A stretch of 5,744 nucleotides of DNA from Gemmatimonadota bacterium (GTDB taxonomy: Bacteria > Gemmatimonadota > Gemmatimonadetes > Gemmatimonadales > Gemmatimonadaceae), in the NCBI GenBank assembly GCA_947475795.1, contig CANJOX010000224.1, forward strand, positions 1 through 5,744. The letters are read 5' to 3'. The notes under the pieces are model-generated. The model was not told the DNA's origin, searched no databases, and worked only from the letters and a program-made list of their open reading frames with translations. Positions 1 to 5,744 of the stretch are shown piece after piece. The first letter of the stretch is position 1. Each line of letters begins with the position of its first letter. The position numbers and the translations under genes were made by a program.

Positions 1-1245
1 CCAGAGCGCCTTGGTGATCTGGTCCACGTTCTGCATCACCTCGGGGAGCAGCGCCGACGGCGGCGAGGCCGGACGCTGCGAGCGGATGATGACCTGCACC
101 GTCGTGTCAACGATAGCGGCCGCCAGCTCGGCGCGCACCGACTCCGCGCTCTGCGTGGGATACACGCGGCAGTTCACGTTGGCTTCGGCGAGCTGCGGCA
201 ACGCATTGGTGGCGTGACCGCCCTTGAGTTCGGTGGCCACGCACGTGGTGCGCAGCATCGAGTTGTACTTGGGGTCGGCCGTCACCACGGCAATGGCCGC
301 CTTGTCCGTTGGGTTGGCCACGAGGGCCGCCATCCCCTTCCCCATCGCCGGCTCCTCGAGGGCGGCGGTCTGCGAGAAGAAGGCCCGCGTGACCTCATTG
401 AGCTGCACGGCGAACTTGTAGCGCCCCACGCGCGAGAGCGCATCGGAGAGCGACGTGATGGCGTTGTCGTCGCGCGGCACCGAGGAGTGCCCGCCCTTGT
501 TGGTGACGCGCAGCGTGAAGTTGGTCGTGATCTTTTCGGTGGCCTGAATCGCGTTGAACAGCGGCTTGCCGTCGCGCAGCGTGCCACCACCCCCCTCGTT
601 GATCACGAGCGCCGCGTCCACGAGGTTCTTGTGGTTCTTGAGCAGCCAGTCCACACCGTTGGCCGGGCCGCTCTCTTCGTCGGCCGTGAGCGCGATGATG
701 ATGTCCCGGTCGGGGACGAACCCTTCGCGCTTCATGCGGTACACGTTGGCCACGAAGATCGACGCCATGGCCTTGTCGTCGGCCGTGCCGCGCCCGTAGT
801 AGTAGCCGTCACGCTCCGTGAACACGAACGGATCGAGGTCGGCCGACCAGTCGGCCTTGAGCGCTTCGACCACATCGATGTGCGCCAGCAGCAGCAGCGG
901 CTTGGGCGCGTTGGGGCCGCCCTTGCCGCGGATCCGCGCCACCACGTTGTGCTTGTCGGGACGCGGGCCGCCCACGAAGATGTCCGCCTCGGGGATGCCG
1001 GCCGCCTTGAAGCGCGCCGCCATCGCCACGGCGGCGGTGGTGATGTTACCGGTTTCCACGCCGGTGTTGATCTCGACCAGCTCCTTGTAGATCTCGCGGG
1101 ACAGCTGCTGCTGCGGCGTGAGGGCGGCCGGATTGACGATCGGCGTGCGGGGCTGCGCACCGAGCCCGCCGGCAAGCGCCACGTGCATCGACAGGCAGGC
1201 GGCGGCCGTGGTCAGTGAGACAGCCGTCGGGCGGGGGAAACGCAT
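1..1245 (-). CDS. Exported M20-family zinc metallopeptidase/hydrolase (3' end cut by window edge)
   Basis: The minus strand reads open from an ATG at 1245 to the window edge, 415 codons without a stop. Residues 1-30 look like a Sec signal peptide: basic MRFPR start, hydrophobic stretch, likely cleavage after GLGA before QP, so the enzyme probably acts in the periplasm or outside. The M20 catalytic core follows. H122 lies in AHIDVV, D156 in GRGTADDK, E190 (general base) and E191 (zinc ligand) in TADEESG, and E217 in VINEGGG. The lid or dimerisation domain carries GGHSS (H254), and a typical M20 return strand, ATNALPQLAEANVNCRVYP, spans about 345-363. Four of the five expected metal ligands are visible; the last histidine should lie beyond the edge, since the family usually runs about 450-500 residues. 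Members hydrolyse dipeptides, N-acyl amino acids or related amides with a two-zinc centre. The substrate cannot be read from this sequence. The gene is divergent from the sensor kinase. Family assignment is secure, specificity is not. Confidence 0.93.
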   Translation of the reverse strand, partial: MRFPRPTAVSLTTAAACLSMHVALAGGLGAQPRTPIVNPAALTPQQQLSREIYKELVEINTGVETGNITTAAVAMAARFKAAGIPEADIFVGGPRPDKHNVVARIRGKGGPNAPKPLLLLAHIDVVEALKADWSADLDPFVFTERDGYYYGRGTADDKAMASIFVANVYRMKREGFVPDRDIIIALTADEESGPANGVDWLLKNHKNLVDAALVINEGGGGTLRDGKPLFNAIQATEKITTNFTLRVTNKGGHSSVPRDDNAITSLSDALSRVGRYKFAVQLNEVTRAFFSQTAALEEPAMGKGMAALVANPTDKAAIAVVTADPKYNSMLRTTCVATELKGGHATNALPQLAEANVNCRVYPTQSAESVRAELAAAIVDTTVQVIIRSQRPASPPSALLPEVMQNVDQITKALW

Positions 1246-1360
1246 GCAAGGCTCCGCGCAGAGAAGGGGAAATCGAGTGATGGCATCCGGGCCACGACGA
1301 AGGATGGCCTGCCGTCTCCGGGGCGTCCACCGCGTGCATGTGGTTGCCGACGATACGGTG
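1246..1360. promoter_or_regulatory. Divergent intergenic control region between hydrolase and sensor kinase genes
   Basis: This 115-base stretch separates two genes transcribed away from each other, so both promoters are expected in or near it. It contains a short inverted repeat, CATCC at 1284-1288 and GGATG at 1302-1306, and a direct repeat of GATGGC at 1279-1284 and 1303-1308, 24 bases apart. I find no convincing -35/-10 pair on either strand. The kinase frame stays open through the region, but its codons here (CGA, CGA, AGG and others) differ from the GC3-rich use in the body of the gene, so it is probably not coding. The control role is inferred from gene orientation. Confidence 0.4.
1252..1255 (-). 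promoter_or_regulatory. Probable ribosome binding site of the M20 hydrolase gene
   Basis: Read on the minus strand, GGAG lies six bases before the ATG at 1245. This is a usual Shine-Dalgarno core at usual spacing, and it supports that ATG. The signal peptide beginning right at that codon supports the same start. Confidence 0.45.
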
Positions 1361-4300
1361 ATGACGCATTCTTCACCTTATCCGGCCAAAGTCCAGCCGG
1401 TGTCGCCAACGTCCTCACCGTCCTTCGTCATCTCTCTCGTGGCCGTCCGTCGTTTCTCCGGTCCAGCGCCGCATCGGCGGTGGCACACCGCGGCGCTGAT
1501 CGTGGGCGGTGTGGTGCTCCATGCCGTGCTGGCCGGCGACGCTGGCGCGCAGACACGACGGGGCACGGCACCGGGCCGGTCGTTCGCCAGCGCCGTGATC
1601 GAACCGATCGAGCGACTCCCGGATTCGCAGGTCGACGCCATCGCACAGACACCCGACGGCTACCTGTGGCTGGGCACGCGGCGCGGCGTGGTGCGCTTTG
1701 ATGGCCTGGCCGGCACCACGTTCTCGCCGGCCACCGATCCGGCGCTGCCGTCGGGGGAGATCGTCTCGCTCATGGCCGAGCCGACGGGGCGTCTCTGGAT
1801 TTCCACGAACCGGGGACTGGCCGTGCGCGAGGGGAGCACCTTCCGGCGCATCGACAGCACGCAGATTCCGGCCGCCCTGACGTGGAAAGTGCTGCGGACC
1901 CGCGACGGCCGGATCTGGGTGGCCGGGGCGTTCGGCGTCTACGTCGGCGACGGTACCCGCTTCGCCAAAGTGCGGGGTGCCGACGCCTACAGCTACTCGC
2001 TCACGGAAACGGCTGACGGCCGCGTCTGGATGGCCGGGCGCGAGTTCTTCGGCTCCATCGCGCCCGGCGACACCACCGTGTTGGTCGCGCCCTTCAGCCC
2101 GGGGGAGCGGTTTTTCGAGGTGATGTCCGACGGCGCGCGCGGACTGTGGGTGGCCACCCGCAGCGGCGCCTGGCACCTGAACGTGGACAATCCCCGCGCG
2201 ATCGTGATCGCGGAGCGAGTGCTCACCGGCACCCGGGACGCCGCCGCCGAGGTGTGGTCGATGGCACGGGACCGCGAAGGCGACCTCTGGCTGGGAACGC
2301 AGTCGCGTGGCGTGTTGCGGTGGGATGGCCAGCGGCTACGATCGCAGGAGTCGCGCGAAACCGCCTTCGCGGATGCCGTGTGGTCGCTGGCCGTGGACTC
2401 GCGGGGGCGCGTGTGGGCGGGCACTGCCGCCGGTCTGGTACGCCATCAGCGCTCGCCGTTCACCACGCTCGCGACCGGCATGACGCAGCGCTCCACCTAC
2501 GCCGTGCGCGGCGACGGGAGCGGCGCGCTGTGGGCGACCACCGAGAACGGGCTGGTGCTGCGACTCGAGGGCGACCGTTGGCAAACGGTGCTCACGGCCA
2601 ATCCGGACTGGGAGGCCGCGAACATCTGGCCCAGTGTCACCGGCGGCATGCTGATCGTGAACGGAGCCGGGCGCGCGTGGATGGGCAGCGCCGCGGGTGT
2701 GCGCGACATCTCGGCGCAGGTGGGACTGCAGGGGCTGCGCACCAAGGCGGTCCTCGAGGACCGTGACGGGTCGGTGTGGACATCCACCGACAGCGGGCTG
2801 TATCACGCGGTGCGGGGCGTCGCCACGCGCGTCACCATCCCCGGCCGCGACCCACGCGTGGCGCCGCGCCTGATCCATCGGGACGCGCGCGGCCGCCTCC
2901 TGCTCGGCGATCCCGGCCTGACCATCGTCGACGGCCCCGCCGTGCAGCACCTCGGGACGGCCGAGGGGCTCATCGACGCGGCCGTGCGCGCCGTCTACGA
3001 AGACGGTGACAATCTGTGGGTCGGCACCGCCGACTCGGGGCTGTTCGTGGTGCGTGGCAACAAAGCGGTGCACCTCGCCCCGTTCAACGAGCGCCTGCGC
3101 CGCGACGTCCTCGGGATCATCGCCGACGACGACGGCTACCTGTGGCTCACGTCGCGCACGGGGCTGTTCCGGGTGGCGCGGCGCGCGCTCGAAGCCGCGG
3201 CCGCCGGTCAGGCCACGAGCGTGCCCGTACGCTCGTTCGATCGCGGTGACGGGTTGCCCAGCACGGAGTTCAACGGCGAATACCAGTCGCAGTTGTACAA
3301 GGATGCACAGGGCGGCATCTGGCTCCCCAGCTACTCGGGGGCCGTGTATCTCGACCCGCGCGGGGTGCGCAGCGATTCACTGCCGCCGCAGGTGCATGTG
3401 GAGCGCCTGGTGGTGGACGGCACCGCGGTGCCACTGTCTGGCCGGGTGCTGCTGACGGCGCATCCCGTGCGGGTCGACGTGACCGTGGCCGTCACCGATG
3501 CGCTGCTCCCGGCACGCGCGCGCGCCGAGTACCGCGTGATCGGCGTGGATAGCAGCTGGTCGCCCCTCGGGTTGCGGCGCACCCTGTCGTTCGGCCCGCT
3601 GCGCGGCGGCGACTATCGCGTCGAGATCCGTGCGGCGGGTGAAGACGGCGACTGGAATCCGGCCGTCGCGACGTTCGTGCTGTCGGTGCCGTTGGTCTGG
3701 ACCGAGCAATGGTGGTTCGTGCCCCTGCTCGCGCTGCTCCTCACCGGGGTGCTCGTGCAATTCGTGCGCTGGCGGCTGCAGCTCGCCCGCGCGCGAGAAA
3801 CGGAACTGGAAGCGCTGGTGGACCGGCGCACGGCGCAGCTCGAAGCGTCGAAATCGCTGCTCGAAGAGCGGGTGGAGGAGCGCACCGCCGATCTGTCGTT
3901 GGAATTGGAGCGGCGTACGCGGCTGGAGCAGCGACTGGCGGCGGCGCGCAAGCTGGAGAGCATCGGCCGGCTGGCCGGCGGCGTCGCGCACGAAATCAAT
4001 AACGCGCTGACGATCGTGCTGGGCTTCACCCAGCTGGCGCAACGCTCGGCGAAAGACGATCCGGAGCTCACCGAAGACCTGCACGAGATCCTGCGGGCCG
4101 GACGCCGCGCGGCCGATGTCACGCATCAACTGCTGGCGTTCGCGAAGCGACAGCAGACCACCCTGATTCACGTGTCCCTCGACGCGTTGCTGGGCGACCT
4201 CGAACGGTCGCTGCAGCAGCTCGTGGGCGACACCGTCACGGTGGAGGTCTCGGTCAGCGAGCCCGTCCCGGCGGTGCTAGCCGATCCGTCGCAGGTGGAG

Positions 4301-5083
4301 CAGCTGATCGTGAACCTCGTCAAGAACGCGCGTGAGGCGATGGCGGGGCACGGGGCCGTCCGCCTCGCGCTCGCGGCGGTCACACTCGACGCCGAACGCA
4401 CCGTCGGGGCCCACGTGCTGCCGCGGGGATCGTACGTCACGCTGTCGGTGTGCGATTCCGGCCCCGGCATCGCCCCCGAGGTGCTCGACCGCCTCTTCGA
4501 ACCGTTCTTCACCACGAAGGACTTCTCCACCGGCAGCGGACTCGGGCTCGCCGTGTGCGAAGGCATTGTGTCCGCGCATCACGGCGCGATCGACGTGGAA
4601 AGTCCCCCCGGCGAGGGGGCCTGCTTCCGGGTGTGGCTGCCAGCGTCGGTGATCGCGGCCCCTGGTGCCGCGGACGTCGTCACGCGCCTCGACGGATCCG
4701 AGACGCTGCTGGTGGTGGAGGACGAGCCGGCCATCCGCGGGCTGCTCGTCCGCACTATGCAGGAGCTCGGCTATGCGGTGCTCGATGCCGACGACGGCGT
4801 GTCCGCCTTGGCCATCATCGAGCAGCAGCACCAGACCATCGACCTGATCCTGACCGACGTGCAGATGCCACGCATGAACGGCGGCGAGCTCGCGACGACG
4901 GTGCGGGACCGCTTTCCCGACATCCCGGTCGTGTTCATTTCCGGCTACGCGGGGCTGGAGGGGGTCGCCCTCGAGTCGCTGCAGGCGATCGGCCCGATCA
5001 TCGCCAAGCCGTTCACGATCGACACGGTGATCCGCGCCGCACGCACGGCGCTGGATCAACGGGGGGCCGGGGCGCGGCCGTAA
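1361..5083 (+). CDS. Hybrid sensor histidine kinase: double Reg_prop propeller, Y_Y_Y, TM, HisKA, HATPase_c, receiver
   Basis: A protein of about 1240 residues that senses a signal outside the cytoplasm and starts a phosphorelay inside. From ATG 1361, a hydrophobic segment at about 43-58 ending AGA/QT (cleavage after ~63) looks like a signal peptide. Fourteen repeats of the type DGxLWLGTxxGL follow, from W103 to W654, about 42 residues apart, as expected for two seven-bladed propellers. A Y_Y_Y domain covers about 675-775, one membrane helix about 784-803, and a coiled coil about 805-865. The HisKA H-box is HEINN with phosphoacceptor H877. HATPase_c shows the N-box NLVKN (985-989), G1 DSGPGI (1032-1037), F-box LFEPFF (1045-1050) and G2 GSGLGL (1058-1063). 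The C-terminal receiver has E1120/D1121, phosphoacceptor D1166, S1194 and K1216, all intact. There is no C-terminal helix-turn-helix, unlike many Bacteroides hybrid regulators, so output must go through another protein. The start is uncertain: ATG 1361 lacks a clear Shine-Dalgarno sequence, ATG 1280 has AAGGGGA nine bases upstream, and GTG 1439 would give a more ordinary signal peptide. The ligand is unknown. Confidence 0.93.
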   Translation: MTHSSPYPAKVQPVSPTSSPSFVISLVAVRRFSGPAPHRRWHTAALIVGGVVLHAVLAGDAGAQTRRGTAPGRSFASAVIEPIERLPDSQVDAIAQTPDGYLWLGTRRGVVRFDGLAGTTFSPATDPALPSGEIVSLMAEPTGRLWISTNRGLAVREGSTFRRIDSTQIPAALTWKVLRTRDGRIWVAGAFGVYVGDGTRFAKVRGADAYSYSLTETADGRVWMAGREFFGSIAPGDTTVLVAPFSPGERFFEVMSDGARGLWVATRSGAWHLNVDNPRAIVIAERVLTGTRDAAAEVWSMARDREGDLWLGTQSRGVLRWDGQRLRSQESRETAFADAVWSLAVDSRGRVWAGTAAGLVRHQRSPFTTLATGMTQRSTYAVRGDGSGALWATTENGLVLRLEGDRWQTVLTANPDWEAANIWPSVTGGMLIVNGAGRAWMGSAAGVRDISAQVGLQGLRTKAVLEDRDGSVWTSTDSGLYHAVRGVATRVTIPGRDPRVAPRLIHRDARGRLLLGDPGLTIVDGPAVQHLGTAEGLIDAAVRAVYEDGDNLWVGTADSGLFVVRGNKAVHLAPFNERLRRDVLGIIADDDGYLWLTSRTGLFRVARRALEAAAAGQATSVPVRSFDRGDGLPSTEFNGEYQSQLYKDAQGGIWLPSYSGAVYLDPRGVRSDSLPPQVHVERLVVDGTAVPLSGRVLLTAHPVRVDVTVAVTDALLPARARAEYRVIGVDSSWSPLGLRRTLSFGPLRGGDYRVEIRAAGEDGDWNPAVATFVLSVPLVWTEQWWFVPLLALLLTGVLVQFVRWRLQLARARETELEALVDRRTAQLEASKSLLEERVEERTADLSLELERRTRLEQRLAAARKLESIGRLAGGVAHEINNALTIVLGFTQLAQRSAKDDPELTEDLHEILRAGRRAADVTHQLLAFAKRQQTTLIHVSLDALLGDLERSLQQLVGDTVTVEVSVSEPVPAVLADPSQVEQLIVNLVKNAREAMAGHGAVRLALAAVTLDAERTVGAHVLPRGSYVTLSVCDSGPGIAPEVLDRLFEPFFTTKDFSTGSGLGLAVCEGIVSAHHGAIDVESPPGEGACFRVWLPASVIAAPGAADVVTRLDGSETLLVVEDEPAIRGLLVRTMQELGYAVLDADDGVSALAIIEQQHQTIDLILTDVQMPRMNGGELATTVRDRFPDIPVVFISGYAGLEGVALESLQAIGPIIAKPFTIDTVIRAARTALDQRGAGARP

Positions 5084-5096
5084 GGGCCGACGCCCC
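5069..5096. terminator. GC-rich stem-loop over the kinase stop codon, possible terminator
   Basis: GGGGCG (5069-5074) can pair with CGCCCC (5091-5096). Inside it, GGCC (5076-5079) pairs with GGCC (5085-5088) around a five-base loop that contains most of the TAA stop. This gives ten G:C pairs interrupted only by a 1x2 internal loop. The stem sits at the junction of two convergent genes, where a terminator is expected. No T-run follows on either strand, so this is not a classical intrinsic terminator. Chance pairing in such GC-rich DNA is also possible. Confidence 0.3.
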
Positions 5097-5121
5097 CGCG
5101 TCACGAGTCGGAAGCCTGCCG

Positions 5122-5744
5122 TTACCGGGCCCCATCCAGCGAGAAGGCCAGCAGTTCCGCGTTGTCCCCGCCGCCGGTGGCGAGCACGATGTACTGCACC
5201 CCGTTGGCGCCGCGATACGAGATCGGAGTGGCGTAGCCTCGTCCGGCCGGCAGTTCGAACTGCCACACCACGCGGCCGTCGCGGGTGTCGAGCGCGTACA
5301 GTACCGATCCGCCGCCCGTGGCGAAGAGCAGCCCGCCCTTGGTCACGGTGCCGCCCACGGCGCCGGCCACGCCGAGTGGCGGCAGTGCCACGCCCTTGAG
5401 GAGCGGGTGATTGCGGATCGCGGGCGTGTCGCCCAGCGTGACCTGCCAGCGCCGCGCGCCGGTGTTCAGGTCGATCGCCGTCATCGTGCCGTACGGCGGC
5501 TTGATCAGCGGCAGCTGCTCGGGCGGTGTGTGGTCCGACTTCCCCGAGTCGGGGTCGGCCGTGACGCCGAGCCCGCTGCGCACGAGGTCCACGGTGTATT
5601 CGAAGCCAATCGTGTCGTTGGGCACGCCCTTCTGCACGCGGTAGACCACCGGATTGTCGGTCCCCTTCACGTACAGCGTGTGCGTCTCCGGATCGTACGA
5701 CGTGCTCCCCCACCCCGCCCCGCCGATGGAGCCGGGCATCACGA
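5122..5744 (-). CDS. PQQ-dependent dehydrogenase, glucose-dehydrogenase-like, C-terminal part (5' end cut by window edge)
   Basis: The minus strand is open from the right edge to a TAA at 5122-5124, giving the last 206 residues plus two bases of another codon. The fragment shows the end of a quinoprotein propeller. It has GWGSTSYDPETHTLYVKG at about 10-27, KPPYGTMTAIDLNTG at 81-95, two tryptophan-docking motifs of the form AxDxxxGxxxW (AIDLNTGARRW 89-99; ALDTRDGRVVW 150-160), GGTVTKGGLLFATGG at 130-144, and a closing LPAGRGYATPISY...GVQYIVLATGGG. This order matches, from memory, the C-terminus of membrane glucose dehydrogenase (Gcd), which oxidises sugars on the outer face of the cytoplasmic membrane using PQQ and passes electrons to quinone. 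The fragment has no CxxCH, so no C-terminal cytochrome c. The family is usually 600-800 residues, so the GTG and ATG codons at the right edge are internal and the start lies outside. Substrate (glucose, another sugar or an alcohol) cannot be decided. It converges on the kinase gene with a 38-base gap. Confidence 0.9.
   Translation of the reverse strand, partial: VMPGSIGGAGWGSTSYDPETHTLYVKGTDNPVVYRVQKGVPNDTIGFEYTVDLVRSGLGVTADPDSGKSDHTPPEQLPLIKPPYGTMTAIDLNTGARRWQVTLGDTPAIRNHPLLKGVALPPLGVAGAVGGTVTKGGLLFATGGGSVLYALDTRDGRVVWQFELPAGRGYATPISYRGANGVQYIVLATGGGDNAELLAFSLDGAR

Noticed and set aside
214..1218. 334-codon open frame on the plus strand
   Set aside because: It is antisense to the M20 hydrolase, whose metal-binding motifs are clear. 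The translated product is arginine/glycine/histidine-rich with no recognisable motif.
1118..1360. In-frame upstream extension of the kinase to 1118
   Set aside because: The first part overlaps the signal-peptide coding region of the divergent hydrolase, and codon use is unlike the kinase body. It looks like an open frame left by high GC content.
1344..1372. Possible promoter for the kinase: TTGCCG with CATTCT 17 bases downstream
   Set aside because: The -10 element matches the consensus at only three of six positions, and the element would overlap the chosen start. Too weak to annotate.
2336..3073. 245-codon minus-strand open frame, with similar ones at 1415-2176 and 3377-4171
   Set aside because: All lie antisense within the propeller, Y_Y_Y or kinase core regions, with composition typical of shadow frames and no domain motifs.
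1500..3350. Repetitive DNA across the propeller region
   Set aside because: The repetition is at protein level (blade motifs about 42 residues apart) and the DNA copies are strongly diverged. It is domain architecture, not a DNA repeat array or CRISPR.
4277..5713. 478-codon open frame on the minus strand
   Set aside because: It runs antisense to the conserved kinase and receiver coding sequence and overlaps the PQQ dehydrogenase in a different frame. Its product is low-complexity, rich in R, G, A and H, as expected for a shadow frame in GC-rich DNA.
5737..5742. ATG/GTG codons at the right edge as the start of the PQQ dehydrogenase gene
   Set aside because: The sequence around them (VMPGSIGGAGWG) is the interior of a propeller, and the remaining 206 residues are far too short for this family, so the gene continues past the edge.

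Overview
The window is GC-rich throughout, roughly two thirds G+C by eye. It holds three protein-coding genes: two cut by the window edges and one complete. The gene content (exported M20-type hydrolase, very large propeller-type hybrid histidine kinase, PQQ-dependent dehydrogenase) and the codon use suggest a free-living Gram-negative soil or water bacterium. Gemmatimonadota or a similar phylum such as Acidobacteriota is my best guess. This is inference from gene style; no marker gene is present.

Layout. Positions 1-1245, minus strand: the first 415 codons of an exported M20-family zinc hydrolase, whose C-terminus lies off the left edge. Positions 1246-1360: a short divergent intergenic region that should carry the promoters of both flanking genes. 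Positions 1361-5083, plus strand: one uninterrupted gene of about 1240 codons. It encodes a hybrid sensor histidine kinase with a signal-peptide-like N-terminus, 14 recognisable Reg_prop propeller repeats, a Y_Y_Y domain, one membrane helix, a coiled coil, HisKA, HATPase_c and a C-terminal receiver. Positions 5084-5121: a 38-base convergent gap with a GC-rich stem-loop lying across the kinase stop codon. Positions 5122-5744, minus strand: the last ~206 codons of a PQQ-dependent dehydrogenase resembling membrane glucose dehydrogenase, with its 5' part off the right edge.

How they may work together (inference). The kinase has an extracytoplasmic ligand-sensing half and a complete phosphorelay core, but no DNA-binding domain, so its output must pass to a separate protein. 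Both neighbours act outside the cytoplasm or are expected to. The M20 hydrolase is divergent from the kinase and could share its control region, so it is the more likely target. The PQQ dehydrogenase converges on the kinase and may simply be a neighbour. I see no mobile element, CRISPR array, tRNA or rRNA, and nothing that amounts to an undescribed system. The points most worth checking are the kinase output route, its true start, the tandem signature in its coiled coil and the stem-loop at its stop codon.
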